Shown here piece after piece: positions 52,177 through 61,222 of a stretch of DNA of 64,000 bases. The position numbers and the translations under genes are program-made. The notes under the pieces are model-generated. The model was not told the origin of the DNA and made no database searches. It saw nothing but the letters and a program-made list of their open reading frames with translations. How positions within the stretch are numbered: position 1 is the first letter of the stretch; each line of letters starts with the position of its first letter. The DNA is from Fodinisporobacter ferrooxydans (GTDB lineage Bacteria > Bacillota > Bacilli > Tumebacillales > MYW30-H2): positions 3,241,501-3,305,500 of the forward strand of contig NZ_CP089291.1 in assembly GCF_022818495.1 (NCBI RefSeq), given 5' to 3'.

Positions 52177-53091
52177 ATGACGATTCAATGGTTTCCCGGA
52201 CATATGGCAAAAGCTCGCCGGGAAATAACGGAAAAATTGAAGCTGATTGATGTGGTTATCGAGCTTGTTGATGCAAGACTTCCCTTGTCGAGTCGAAATC
52301 CGATGCTGCAGGAAATCATCCAGCAAAAGCCTCATTTGCTCGTCATGACGAAAGTGGATCTGGCGGATGAAACAAAAACGGCTGAATGGGTAAAGTATTT
52401 TCAGGATTCTGGTCTTGCGGTTGTTATGGTCAATGCAGAAAAAGGTGAAGGATTGCAAAAAATTTCTGCACAGGCGAAACGGCTGGTACAGGACAAGATG
52501 CAGGCAATGGCCCGTAAAGGAATACGTCCAAGGGCTGTTCGTGCATTAATCCTCGGCATACCAAATGTTGGAAAATCATCATTGATTAATCGCTTTGCAA
52601 AAAAATCGATTGCCAAAACCGGGGACAAACCGGGAGTCACACGGATGCAACAATGGATAAAAGTCGGAAAAGATTTTGAATTGCTTGATACTCCGGGAAT
52701 TTTATGGCCGAAGTTCGATGATCCTTTGGTCGGTTTTCGATTGGCTGCGTCCGGAGCAATCAAATCGGATATCTTAAACCAGGAGGAAGTCGCTTGCTTT
52801 TTGCTGCGGTGGTTGCAGACGCATTATCGGCAACAACTTTTCACTCGTTACAAACTGGATGTCATTCCCGAGCAAGAACAGGACGTATTGCTTCGAATTG
52901 CCGAAAAGCGCGGTTTGTTGCGCGCAGGCGGCGTTGTCGATGGTTCGGCTGCTGCTGAACTCATCTTGCGCGAGTATCAGACGGGAATGCTTGGCAGGAT
53001 ATCCTTGGAGTTTGCCGGTGATCATGGCGAGAGCCGCGGGGAAGTTTCCAACCCTGAAGCGGCAGGAGAAGTGGAAGGTGTTATCGAATAA
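52177..53091 (+). CDS. rbgA: ribosome biogenesis GTPase RbgA (YlqF)
   Basis: 304 residues, circularly permuted GTPase. The motifs come in the order G4 (VMTKVDLADE), G1 (LGIPNVGKSSLINRF), G3 (LLDTPGILWP), after the N-terminal IQWFPGHMAKARREITEKL. RbgA promotes late 50S assembly (L16 region). Start ATG 52177 with TGGAGG upstream. The C-terminal ANTAR-like RNA-binding region ends in an acidic, slightly extended tail. It leads the rbgA-rnhB-yraN group common in Bacillota. Confidence 0.96.
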   Translation: MTIQWFPGHMAKARREITEKLKLIDVVIELVDARLPLSSRNPMLQEIIQQKPHLLVMTKVDLADETKTAEWVKYFQDSGLAVVMVNAEKGEGLQKISAQAKRLVQDKMQAMARKGIRPRAVRALILGIPNVGKSSLINRFAKKSIAKTGDKPGVTRMQQWIKVGKDFELLDTPGILWPKFDDPLVGFRLAASGAIKSDILNQEEVACFLLRWLQTHYRQQLFTRYKLDVIPEQEQDVLLRIAEKRGLLRAGGVVDGSAAAELILREYQTGMLGRISLEFAGDHGESRGEVSNPEAAGEVEGVIE

Positions 53092-53157
53092 AGTCTTGAA
53101 TCATTTCCGATGGTTTGATTCTAACGATAGATGCAATGAGAAAAGGTTGATGGTTTA

Positions 53158-53943
53158 ATGGTTCATGATCGATTGCAAATACCGATTGCGAAAATTCGTC
53201 AACAACTGACAACCATGCATGCGGGTAAAACTTGGGATCGTTCGTTTATCGAACAATTAGAAGTGGATTCACGGGAAAGTGTGCGAAAACTTGCGGCCAC
53301 TTTTAAAAAGCGAATGGACAAGCAAGAACAGGAATATGCTCGAATTTCCGGTATGATCCAATTCGACCAATCCTATCGCGAATCACATGGTTCGCATGTA
53401 GCGGGAATCGACGAAGCAGGGCGAGGGTGTCTCGCCGGTCCGGTAGTTGCGGCTGCCGTTATTTTGCCGGTTGGGATTTATATTGATGGGCTGAATGATT
53501 CTAAGCAGATGTCGCCGCTTCTGCGCGAGTCTGTCTATGATGAGATACTTGCACACGCGGTTTCATATGGCATTGGAATTGTTTCTGCCGACGATATTGA
53601 TGCATATAACATTTTGCAAGCGACATATGAAGCGATGCGACAGGCGATCGGACAACTGTCTGTGGTGCCTGACGTATTGTTGAATGATGCGGTGCAGATT
53701 CCTGAAGTATCAATACAACAGATTTCCATTTTGCAAGGGGATGCAAAAAGTTTTTCCATTGCTGCGGCATCGGTGCTGGCCAAAGTTACAAGAGACCGTT
53801 TGATGCGGGAATACAGCATCCAATATCCGGAATATGGTTTTTCCAAACATGTGGGTTATGGCACAAGTGAACACATCGCCGCATTGCGAACATATGGTCC
53901 TTGTCCCATTCATCGACTGACATTTGCCAAAGTGACAGAGTGA
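53158..53943 (+). CDS. rnhB: ribonuclease HII
   Basis: 261 residues. The catalytic block VAGIDEAGRGCLAGPVVAAA gives D and E, with later acids in GLNDSKQMSPL and VLNDAVQIP; the family C-terminal KHVGYGTSEHIAALRTYGPC is present. It removes RNA from RNA-DNA hybrids and single ribonucleotides. The N-terminal 80-residue helical extension is of the Bacillus type. ATG 53158 is the start; only a modest AAAAGG-type site lies upstream. Confidence 0.96.
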   Translation: MVHDRLQIPIAKIRQQLTTMHAGKTWDRSFIEQLEVDSRESVRKLAATFKKRMDKQEQEYARISGMIQFDQSYRESHGSHVAGIDEAGRGCLAGPVVAAAVILPVGIYIDGLNDSKQMSPLLRESVYDEILAHAVSYGIGIVSADDIDAYNILQATYEAMRQAIGQLSVVPDVLLNDAVQIPEVSIQQISILQGDAKSFSIAAASVLAKVTRDRLMREYSIQYPEYGFSKHVGYGTSEHIAALRTYGPCPIHRLTFAKVTE

Positions 53944-53959
53944 TTTCGCCTATAAGTGC

Positions 53960-54015
53960 GTATTCAAAAAGTGGTGAAGTAGGGTTTTGTCTACTTTATG
54001 AACATCCTCTATAAA
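53960..54015. repeat. dispersed intergenic element, copy A
   Basis: GTATTCAAAAAGTGG at 53959 ... GAACATCCTCTATA near 54000-54013, with an internal hairpin (GAAGTAG with CTACTTT). It shares its ends with copy B at 55371: GTGTTCAAAAAGTGG ... GAACGTCCTCTA. Confidence 0.5.
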
Positions 54016-54023
54016 TTGAAGGG

Positions 54024-54389
54024 ATGATCCATATAAAAAATAAACGATCGTTCGGCAAATTGGGTGAAACAATCGCTAAGAATTATTTGGAGAACAAGGG
54101 ATATCAAATTCTTTCTGTCAATTGGCGATGTAAAATAGGGGAAATTGATCTGATTGCTTGCCAGGATCGTTATTTGGTCTTTGTAGAAGTGAAATCACGT
54201 ACATCGACTCGTTTTGGATCCCCCGCAGAAGCTGTCGATGTTCATAAACAGGGGCGAATTCGAAAGCTTGCAGAGTGGTATTTGGCGGAAAATAGCCAGA
54301 TTCGATTTGATTCGCTTCGTTTCGATGTTATCGGGATTCAGATGCATAACGGTAGTACGCAGATCCGGCATTATGAAGGTGCGTTTTAG
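54024..54389 (+). CDS. YraN family protein (UPF0102)
   Basis: 121 residues with an endonuclease-like (PD-(D/E)XK-type) core: GKLGETIAKNYLENKGYQIL, CKIGEIDLIACQDRYLVFVE and VKSRTSTRFGSPAEAVDVHK. The E...D...ExK pattern is intact. The biochemical role is not settled; the gene is conserved next to rnhB in many bacteria, as here. Start ATG 54024; the ribosome site is GAAGGGATG-like. Confidence 0.92.
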   Translation: MIHIKNKRSFGKLGETIAKNYLENKGYQILSVNWRCKIGEIDLIACQDRYLVFVEVKSRTSTRFGSPAEAVDVHKQGRIRKLAEWYLAENSQIRFDSLRFDVIGIQMHNGSTQIRHYEGAF

Positions 54390-54397
54390 TTCAAAAG

Positions 54398-54437
54398 ATG
54401 GAATCAGACATTTGAAAATGGAATCAGACATTTGAAA
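54398..54437 (+). repeat. perfect 20-base tandem duplication
   Basis: ATGGAATCAGACATTTGAAA occurs twice in a row (54398-54417 and 54418-54437), between yraN and the YneF-like gene. Probably slippage; no coding effect. Confidence 0.85.
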
Positions 54438-54450
54438 AAGGGGATTGCTT

Positions 54451-54657
54451 ATGGTATGGATCGTGGGTGTCGTTGCTTTGCTCATCGGACTGGGACTTGG
54501 TTTTGCAGGCGGTGTATGGTTTTTAAAACGGCAATTGACAAATATGCAGTTTGATGACAAGCAAATTGCGCAAATGGCAAAACGGATGGGAATGAACTTG
54601 AATCCAAAGCAATTGCAGCAAGTCAGCAAACAAATGAAAAACATGAAATTTAAATAG
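54451..54657 (+). CDS. YneF family small membrane protein (UPF0154)
   Basis: 68 residues. One N-terminal membrane helix (VWIVGVVALLIGLGLGFAGG), then KRQLTNMQFDDKQIAQMAKR and MGMNLNPKQLQQVSKQMK, the constant YneF pattern. ATG 54451 has AAGGGG upstream. The function is unknown; the protein is widely kept in Bacilli. A terminator follows. Confidence 0.9.
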   Translation: MVWIVGVVALLIGLGLGFAGGVWFLKRQLTNMQFDDKQIAQMAKRMGMNLNPKQLQQVSKQMKNMKFK

Positions 54658-54675
54658 ATGATTCGGTAAAAAGGT

Positions 54676-54722
54676 AAAAGAGGCTGTGGTGTACCTATCA
54701 TATACAACGCAGCCTCTTTTTA
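54676..54722 (+). terminator. terminator after the YneF-like gene
   Basis: AAAAGAGGCTG pairs with CAGCCTCTTTTT across a partly paired loop (GTGTA...TATAC), with a closing T-run. Confidence 0.8.
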
Positions 54723-54787
54723 TGGACAGCGTTATAAAACGTTGTTGAAACGTATCATGCCATATTTTCAAAGCGTTTGAATCAGCT

Positions 54788-55267
54788 TTAAAATTTAGGA
54801 ATGCGAAATCGGCTGATCATCAGAACCGATAAGCAAATCGCGACAATCGGGTAAGCGAAGTTGATAAAACTTAATGCGGCAATCACTGTTCCGGCAAATG
54901 TTATAGGAATGCCCTCGAAATATCCGTGAGTAGGTTTTGTATTAAAACGAGCCAATCGCAATGCCCCGCAAACAGGAAATAAAATTAATGCGAGTGTTGT
55001 CAAGATTCCCGGACCGTTTTGTGTATGGATGATAAGGGCAGGCGCAACTCCGAAACTTACCAAATCCGCCAAGGAATCAAGCTCCACTCCGAACTCGCTG
55101 TTTAATTTTAGACGGCGTGCAATTTTTCCGTCGAAATAATCGCAAATCACTGCGAACAGGATCAATACGGCAGCAGATACGTATAAATTATTCATCGTGA
55201 AGGTGATTGCAAATACTCCACAGACCAAATTGCCTAATGTAAACAAATGGGGGATGGATCGAATCAT
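54788..55267 (-). CDS. pssA: CDP-diacylglycerol-serine O-phosphatidyltransferase
   Basis: 159 residues with about six membrane segments. The CDP-alcohol signature DGx2ARx8Gx3Dx3D is visible as FDGKIARRLKLNSEFGVELD followed by SLAD. It makes phosphatidylserine from CDP-diacylglycerol and serine at the membrane, the first step to phosphatidylethanolamine. ATG 55267 has GAAGGGAGC upstream on the minus strand. A phosphatidylserine decarboxylase gene is not adjacent. Confidence 0.9.
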   Translation of the reverse strand: MIRSIPHLFTLGNLVCGVFAITFTMNNLYVSAAVLILFAVICDYFDGKIARRLKLNSEFGVELDSLADLVSFGVAPALIIHTQNGPGILTTLALILFPVCGALRLARFNTKPTHGYFEGIPITFAGTVIAALSFINFAYPIVAICLSVLMISRFRIPKF

Positions 55268-55370
55268 AAGTGCTCCCTTCAAAAAAAGGTGAATTTCTTC
55301 CACTGTAATCCATGCTAGTACTTGAAACTTTTTCCGTCAAGAGTGCAAAATATGCAATTTTCTTTAAGCA

Positions 55371-55410
55371 GTGTTCAAAAAGTGGGTATCTTTTTGAACG
55401 TCCTCTAAAC
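55371..55410. repeat. dispersed intergenic element, copy B
   Basis: GTGTTCAAAAAGTGG ... TTTTTGAACGTCCTCTA; TTCAAAAAG and CTTTTTGAA pair as a hairpin. The same ends as copy A at 53960. It overlaps the stop of comM. Confidence 0.5.
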
Positions 55411-56958
55411 GTATAGTAATGGCAGTGACGCGGAATCTGTATATTGCAGGCTTTCTGCCACGTCCTTCATTTCAATCGTGTTCCGCTCCGCCAGATCCGC
55501 AATGGTGCGCGCGACCCGGATGACTTGCTCCCGGCTGCGAGCACTTAACTTTCTTAGTATAGTCGTTTGTTCCCATAAATCAAGTGCATTTGCGGCAATT
55601 GGCCAGTCTGACAGGGATTCTGGGCCTGTCATGGCATTGGTAAAACCATCCGAATTGCGTTTTGTCTGAATTTCGAAGGCCTGTTCGACACGCTTGCGGA
55701 CGGTCGCTGACGATTCCCCGGAGGATGACGAATCAATGGGAGAGTCGAGTTGGCCTGTCGTTCCCAATTCTGGTGTCATCCATATATACATATGGAAGCG
55801 ATCGAGCAAAGGACCGGAGATGCGGGATTGGTATCGTTTGATTTGCTGCAGCGAACATCGACAAAGATTGGCAGATTGGTAAAATCCGCATGGACATGGA
55901 TTCATGGCAGCCAATAATTGAAACATGGAAGGCAACGTATATTGGTAGCGTGCTCTGGAAATGGTAATGGTTCCGTTTTCCAGAGGCTGCCGCAAATGAT
56001 CAAGAGTGGATTTGGGGAATTCGGGCAGTTCATCGAGAAATAAAACTCCGTGATGCGCAAGCGTGATTTCACCCGGTTGCGGCGGAACTCCTCCGCCTAC
56101 CAATCCGGCAATCGAGATGGAATGATGAGGCGCGCGAAACGGACGCTCCCTAAGCATGCGTTGGGAACGAATTTGCGGGAGTGCGACACTATACAATTGA
56201 TTGACGTGTAACGCTTCCTGATTTGTCAATTTCGGCAATATTCCTCGAATCCGATTGGCAATCATTGATTTCCCGCATCCGGGCGGACCGATTAACAGCA
56301 GATTATGTCCGCCTGCCGCGGAAATTTCCAATGCCCGCTTTGCGAGAACTTGTCCGCGCACATCCTGCAAATCCATTTTGATGGGAATGTCATCGTCTTT
56401 CAACGGTTCCAGCACCCTTGAGTTGATTTTTATCTGCTGTTTTCCGGACATATGATTCGCCAGTTCTGCCAAGGATGTTACGGGCACCAATTCAATCGTA
56501 TCCAAATATGTTTGAAACATTTCCAGTTCGACAATGGAATCGGTACTGATCGCCAATTTTCGAATCCCCGCCTGGATCGCTGCGATGGTCTGCGGCAGAC
56601 TTCCGTGAGTTTTTCGCGTCGTACCATCCAATGATAATTCGCCGATAATAGCCATTTGCTCCGTTTGTTGTGGAATTTGTCCTGTAGCGACTAAAATGCC
56701 TATGGCAATGGCCAAGTCGAGGCACGATCCCTCTTTTTTGTTGTCAGCCGGAGCCAGGTTGACTGTGATTCTCTGCATGGGAAAATCATATCCGCTGTTG
56801 AGGATGGCCGCACGCACCCGATCTTTTGATTCGCGTACAGAGGAGTCGGGAAGTCCGACGATGCTGAACATTGGCAATCCCGGATGTACATCCACTTCCA
56901 CATTGACGAGCAATCCATCAACGCCGTCTAGAGTGATTCCTAACGTTTGGGTAAACAA
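55405..56958 (-). CDS. comM: YifB/ComM family Mg chelatase-like AAA+ ATPase
   Basis: 517 residues. An N-terminal lon-like domain (GLPMFSIVGLPDSSVRESKD then RVRAAILNSGYDFP) precedes the AAA+ core (Walker A LLIGPPGCGKSMIANRI, Walker B GVLFLDELPEFPKS) and a Mg-chelatase C-terminal domain with SRAYHRILRVARTIADL-like SAR segment (LSARSREQVIRVARTIADLA). In other bacteria ComM drives branch migration during natural transformation. Start TTG 56958 has AGGAGG ten bases upstream; longer starts lie beyond that site. From 56959 to 57444 I see no gene I can support. Confidence 0.92.
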   Translation of the reverse strand: MFTQTLGITLDGVDGLLVNVEVDVHPGLPMFSIVGLPDSSVRESKDRVRAAILNSGYDFPMQRITVNLAPADNKKEGSCLDLAIAIGILVATGQIPQQTEQMAIIGELSLDGTTRKTHGSLPQTIAAIQAGIRKLAISTDSIVELEMFQTYLDTIELVPVTSLAELANHMSGKQQIKINSRVLEPLKDDDIPIKMDLQDVRGQVLAKRALEISAAGGHNLLLIGPPGCGKSMIANRIRGILPKLTNQEALHVNQLYSVALPQIRSQRMLRERPFRAPHHSISIAGLVGGGVPPQPGEITLAHHGVLFLDELPEFPKSTLDHLRQPLENGTITISRARYQYTLPSMFQLLAAMNPCPCGFYQSANLCRCSLQQIKRYQSRISGPLLDRFHMYIWMTPELGTTGQLDSPIDSSSSGESSATVRKRVEQAFEIQTKRNSDGFTNAMTGPESLSDWPIAANALDLWEQTTILRKLSARSREQVIRVARTIADLAERNTIEMKDVAESLQYTDSASLPLLYV

Positions 56959-57444
56959 CAGTGAAGAGCCTCCTGTCCAAAGATTAAAAAACAATAAAAA
57001 ACAATGCGTGGAAAAAATACTGAGCGGATTTATATAGTTTTTTAAAAACAACGGGCAAACGGTCTGCACATCCCGGAATGGCCGAATTGAAAGCATATGT
57101 GAGTGCAGGATGAAAAAACAGGGAGTAAGAGAAATATCAAGTTAGAAAAGAAAGGTAAAAAGTCAAAGGAAACGAGGATATTAAATCACAGGAAACATGG
57201 AATCGCAATTTTATAGCCGTTAAATAATAAAATGAATGAAATAATCATACCATAATACAGAAAATTTTGGAAGGCATCGTAATGCCTGATGATTTGTTTT
57301 TCGAAAAAGAAAAGCGTATTTTAATAATGGGTGTGAAGTTTGAATGAATCATATGGAATGGATGGCTATTTCTAACTCTTTGCAAACATTCGCAGAGGAT
57401 ATTCAAAATTTTAGTTTTGAACAGACTCGAATAGGAGGGAGTAC

Positions 57445-57630
57445 ATGGAGAAGGAGCAGCAACGGAACTTTGTCATCCAAAAGGTAGCGGATGAATTTGA
57501 TTTGGAGTATGAGTTTGTCAACCGCGTCCTTGCAAAAATGGAATCGGAGTCAGACACTCATTCCTATGGACATCAAACAATCACGAGTTTAGTAACAAAA
57601 ATTCTTGATTTGTTGGATCAAGATGAATAA
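57445..57630 (+). CDS. small uncharacterised protein (61 aa) before sucC
   Basis: 61 residues, acidic and helical (NFVIQKVADEFDLEYEFVNR, VTKILDLLDQDE); no cysteines or membrane segments. GGAGGGAG lies just before ATG 57445, a strong translation signal. It sits 110 bases before sucC. I do not recognise the family. Confidence 0.65.
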   Translation: MEKEQQRNFVIQKVADEFDLEYEFVNRVLAKMESESDTHSYGHQTITSLVTKILDLLDQDE

Positions 57631-57740
57631 CATTGTAATGGTTAGCAGGAATATGTGAAAAAAAAGCGAAATACTATTGTTGGTTGTCACAGTATTGTTG
57701 TAAACCGTTAGACTGATCTTTAATGTAGGGAGGATCATGC

Positions 57741-58898
57741 ATGAATATCCATGAGTATCAAGGCAAACAGGTCTTGAAACAGTATGGTGTTGCGGTTCCG
57801 GAAGGGAACGTTGCGTTTACTGTGGAAGAGGCTGTGGAAGCAGCGAAAGCATTAGGGGGCAAAGCGGTTGTAAAAGCGCAGATTCACGCTGGCGGCCGTG
57901 GAAAAGCAGGCGGTGTCAAACTTGCCCGTTCCCTTGATGAAGTAAAACAATATGCGGAACAATTGCTTGGCATGACGCTTGTTACACACCAGACAGGCCC
58001 GGAAGGAAAAGTTGTCAAACGTCTGCTTGTCGAGCAATTGTCCGACATCAAGAAAGAATATTACATAGGGTTAGTTGTAGACCGTAAAACACAACGTGTT
58101 GTCATGATGGCATCTGAAGAAGGCGGTACGGAGATTGAGGAAGTTGCCGCAAATACACCGGAGAAAATTTTCCGCGAAGTCATCGATCCGGCAGCAGGGT
58201 TGTTGCCTTTCCAGGCCCGCAAGCTTGCATATGCAATCAACATTCCAAATGAGTTGGTCAATAAAGCCGTGAAGTTTATGACTGCACTTTATCGTGCATT
58301 TGTCGATAAAGATTGCTCCATTGCGGAAATCAACCCATTGGTTGTTACAGGCGACGGAAATGTGCTGGCGTTGGATGCGAAATTAAACTTTGATTCCAAT
58401 GCATTGTATCGCCACTCGGATATTCTCGAATTGCGGGATTTGGATGAAGAAGATGCAAAAGAAATCGAAGCATCCAAGTTCGGACTTTCGTACATAGCGC
58501 TCGAAGGCAACATCGGCTGTATGGTAAACGGCGCCGGCCTTGCCATGGCAACAATGGACACGATCAAATATTTTGGCGGGCAACCGGCGAACTTCCTCGA
58601 TGTCGGCGGTGGAGCGACGACAGAAAAGGTTACGGAAGCATTTAAAATCATTCTTTCCGATCCAAACGTAAAAGGCATTCTCGTCAATATATTCGGTGGT
58701 ATCATGAAATGTGATGTAATCGCGAATGGCGTTGTTGAAGCTGCGAAACAAGTAGGTCTCGATCGTCCGCTGGTCGTTCGCCTCGAAGGTACGAACGTCG
58801 ATTTGGGCAAGAAAATCTTGAATGAATCCGGCCTCAATATCGTGGCTGCAGAATCACTCGCAGATGCTGCGAAACGCATCGTAGAGCTCGTGAAGTAA
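57741..58898 (+). CDS. sucC: succinyl-CoA synthetase, beta subunit
   Basis: 385 residues. ATP-grasp domain ([20 protein letters not shown]) and the C-terminal CoA-ligase domain ([60 protein letters not shown]) are complete. It joins succinyl-CoA hydrolysis to nucleotide phosphorylation in the TCA cycle. ATG 57741 with GGGAGGATC upstream. It is followed by sucD after 20 bases, the standard order. Confidence 0.97.
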   Translation: MNIHEYQGKQVLKQYGVAVPEGNVAFTVEEAVEAAKALGGKAVVKAQIHAGGRGKAGGVKLARSLDEVKQYAEQLLGMTLVTHQTGPEGKVVKRLLVEQLSDIKKEYYIGLVVDRKTQRVVMMASEEGGTEIEEVAANTPEKIFREVIDPAAGLLPFQARKLAYAINIPNELVNKAVKFMTALYRAFVDKDCSIAEINPLVVTGDGNVLALDAKLNFDSNALYRHSDILELRDLDEEDAKEIEASKFGLSYIALEGNIGCMVNGAGLAMATMDTIKYFGGQPANFLDVGGGATTEKVTEAFKIILSDPNVKGILVNIFGGIMKCDVIANGVVEAAKQVGLDRPLVVRLEGTNVDLGKKILNESGLNIVAAESLADAAKRIVELVK

Positions 58899-58918
58899 TC
58901 GGAACGGGAGGAAAAGCC

Positions 58919-59821
58919 ATGAGTATTCTAATTAATAAAGATACAAAAGTTATTACGCAAGGAATCACCGGATCCACCGGTTTGTTCCATACAAAGCAAG
59001 CAGTCGAGTACGGTACAAAGATGGTTGGCGGCGTCACACCGGGTAAAGGTGGAACAGAGGTCGAGGGAATTCCTGTATTCAACACGGTTGAAGAAGCCGT
59101 GCAAGCGACAGGAGCAACTGTATCGGTCATTTACGTGCCGCCGGCATTTGCAGCGGATTCTATAATGGAAGCTGTCGATGCAGAGCTTGATTTGGTGATC
59201 TGTATTACGGAAGGCATTCCGGTTATGGATATGGTGAAAGTTCGAAAGTATATGGAAGGCAAGAAAACTCGCCTGATCGGTCCCAACTGTCCGGGTGTCA
59301 TTACGCCCGGCGAATGTAAAATCGGAATTATGCCAGGATATATCCATCAACCTGGGCATGTGGGAGTCGTATCCCGCAGCGGCACGCTTACATACGAAGC
59401 GGTACATCAATTGACTACGAGCGGCATCGGCCAATCCACCGCTGTCGGCATCGGCGGCGACCCGGTGAACGGCACCAATTTTATCGACGTATTGAAGTTG
59501 TACAACGAAGATCCGGATACGTATGCAGTTATCATGATCGGTGAAATCGGCGGTACGGCAGAAGAAGAAGCGGCTGAATGGATTCGCGACAACATGACGA
59601 AGCCGGTTGTCGGATTTATCGCCGGTGCTACAGCGCCTCCGGGAAAACGCATGGGACATGCCGGAGCCATTATCAGCGGCGGAAAAGGTACTGCAGCAGA
59701 GAAAATTGCCGCAATGGAAAGCTGCGGCATTCGCGTTGCGCCAACTCCTTCCGAAATGGGATCCACACTGGTGCAAGTGCTTCAGGAGCGCGGGTTATTG
59801 GAAAAATGCAAAACAAAATAA
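58919..59821 (+). CDS. sucD: succinyl-CoA synthetase, alpha subunit
   Basis: 300 residues. The CoA-binding Rossmann part ([20 protein letters not shown]) and the phosphorylated histidine in [20 protein letters not shown] are in place, with [20 protein letters not shown] and [17 protein letters not shown] 58919 with GGGAGGAAAA upstream. The long minus-strand open frame inside it is a shadow. Confidence 0.97.
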   Translation: MSILINKDTKVITQGITGSTGLFHTKQAVEYGTKMVGGVTPGKGGTEVEGIPVFNTVEEAVQATGATVSVIYVPPAFAADSIMEAVDAELDLVICITEGIPVMDMVKVRKYMEGKKTRLIGPNCPGVITPGECKIGIMPGYIHQPGHVGVVSRSGTLTYEAVHQLTTSGIGQSTAVGIGGDPVNGTNFIDVLKLYNEDPDTYAVIMIGEIGGTAEEEAAEWIRDNMTKPVVGFIAGATAPPGKRMGHAGAIISGGKGTAAEKIAAMESCGIRVAPTPSEMGSTLVQVLQERGLLEKCKTK

Positions 59822-59867
59822 TTGCGTTTTGTATTATGCAACAACATACGATGGCAATGAAATGGGA

Positions 59868-59902
59868 AACAGCCTGATCCAAGTGATCAGGCTGTTTTTT
59901 TA
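59868..59902 (+). terminator. sucCD terminator
   Basis: AACAGCCTGATC and GATCAGGCTGTT arms around a five-base loop, then TTTTTT. Confidence 0.92.
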
Positions 59903-59940
59903 TACTATTGAAAAATGAATGAGCAAAGGAGAGTAAAAAA

Positions 59941-61065
59941 GTGAGTGAGCGTCAAAGTATATTATGTATGAGTCATATTCGCGGACTCGGTTCCAAACGT
60001 ATTGCGTCGATTTTAAAGCACTTGGGCGCAAAGGGATGGTGGAGTTGCACATATCAGGATCTGCTTGCAATACCGGGGATCGGCGAAGAGTTTGCGCGAA
60101 CCATTATTTGCAAGCGGGACTCTCTCGACCCGATAAAGATTGAACAATCATTGCGAACACAAGGCATTCATTTTCTGCTCCCGTCTGACAGGGGATATCC
60201 GGCAGCATTCCATGCTTTGCCGGAATCTCCATCCTACGTATTTGTGAAAGGAGAGATATTGGAACAAGACCGGATGGCAATCGCGATCGTGGGTACGAGA
60301 AAGCCTACCTACTACGGTTTGAAAGCGGCGCAATATTTGGGACAGCAAGCAGCAGAATCCGGGATTGCCGTTATTTCGGGTCTCGCCCGCGGGATCGACC
60401 GCATGGCACATGAAGCAGCGCTTGCGAATAAAGGGAGAACAATCGCGGTTTTGGCGCATGGATTGGATCAGATCTATCCAAGCGAACACGCCAAGCTGGC
60501 TGACAAAATCATGGAAAACGGTGCGCTGTTGTCTGAATTTCCGCCGGGGATGCCTGCCCGCCCGCAACATTTTACGGCAAGAAATCGTTGGATCAGCGGA
60601 CTTTCCCTGTGCACGATCGTTGTAGAAGCAGGTGCAAAAAGCGGTGCGTTGATTACCGCTCAATTCGCTTTGGAGCAAGGGAAAGATGTATTGGCTGTTC
60701 CCGGCTCTATTTTCGACGGAGCAAGTGTAGGTACGAACACACTGCTGTTTGAAGGAGCGACACCGGTTCGTTCGTTTGCCGATGTCATGGATGTCATTCA
60801 GGGAATGCAATGGATCGGGCAATCCCGTCTCGAGGGATCCGATCGAATCGGTTTCATGGATACGCAGGAAAAGCTGAGTGAACCGTGTGCGCCTGAGCAA
60901 AGGAAAATTCTAAGCTTACTCTCAAGCACTGGCATTACCGTGGAAGAATTGTTAAACTGTATGCCAGAACGGTCATTATCTGAACTGCATTTGCAAATGC
61001 TGCAGTTGGAGCTGGATGGATACATCATTCGCAAGGGAGAACGGATCTATCCTGCGCGCATTTAA
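59941..61065 (+). CDS. dprA: DNA processing protein DprA (Smf)
   Basis: 374 residues. N-terminal helix-hairpin-helix/SAM-like part (GIGEEFARTI), then the Rossmann-type DprA domain (AIAIVGTRKPTYYGLKAAQY, SGLARGIDRMAHEAAL, VLAHGLDQIYPSEHAKLA, VEAGAKSGALITAQFALEQG, VPGSIFDGASVGTNTLL) and a C-terminal winged helix. It loads RecA on incoming single-stranded DNA in transformation. GTG 59941 has AAAGGAGAG upstream. The order sucCD-dprA-topA-trmFO is that of B. subtilis. Confidence 0.95.
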   Translation: MSERQSILCMSHIRGLGSKRIASILKHLGAKGWWSCTYQDLLAIPGIGEEFARTIICKRDSLDPIKIEQSLRTQGIHFLLPSDRGYPAAFHALPESPSYVFVKGEILEQDRMAIAIVGTRKPTYYGLKAAQYLGQQAAESGIAVISGLARGIDRMAHEAALANKGRTIAVLAHGLDQIYPSEHAKLADKIMENGALLSEFPPGMPARPQHFTARNRWISGLSLCTIVVEAGAKSGALITAQFALEQGKDVLAVPGSIFDGASVGTNTLLFEGATPVRSFADVMDVIQGMQWIGQSRLEGSDRIGFMDTQEKLSEPCAPEQRKILSLLSSTGITVEELLNCMPERSLSELHLQMLQLELDGYIIRKGERIYPARI

Positions 61066-61134
61066 TTAAACACCTGGCAGAAAAACGCGAAACGTGTTTG
61101 AAGCAAAATTTGGAGCCGGGAGCTTGTTGCAAGT

Positions 61135-61164
61135 TTGACAGGATATGTATCTAGCCAGTAATAT
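61135..61164 (+). promoter_or_regulatory. topA promoter
   Basis: TTGACA (61135-61140) and TAATAT (61159-61164) are 18 bases apart, 58 bases before the topA start. Confidence 0.6.
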
Positions 61165-61222
61165 TAGGTGAGCAAAACATCTGAACGGTATTGGAAAGAG
61201 GTAGCAGAAAGGAGAGGGGTTT

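Noticed and set aside
57344-57484. 46-codon frame MNHMEWMAISNSLQ... ahead of the 61-residue gene
   Set aside because: No good ribosome site, overlaps the start of a better-supported gene in another frame and turns Ser/Arg-rich at the end; cannot be told from chance.
58928-59776. 282-codon minus-strand open frame inside sucD
   Set aside because: Shadow of a highly conserved plus-strand gene with strong codon bias; no start site and a His/Asn/Cys-rich unnatural composition.
60148-60900. 250-codon minus-strand open frame inside dprA
   Set aside because: Antisense shadow of dprA, whose domains are fully conserved; no ribosome site.
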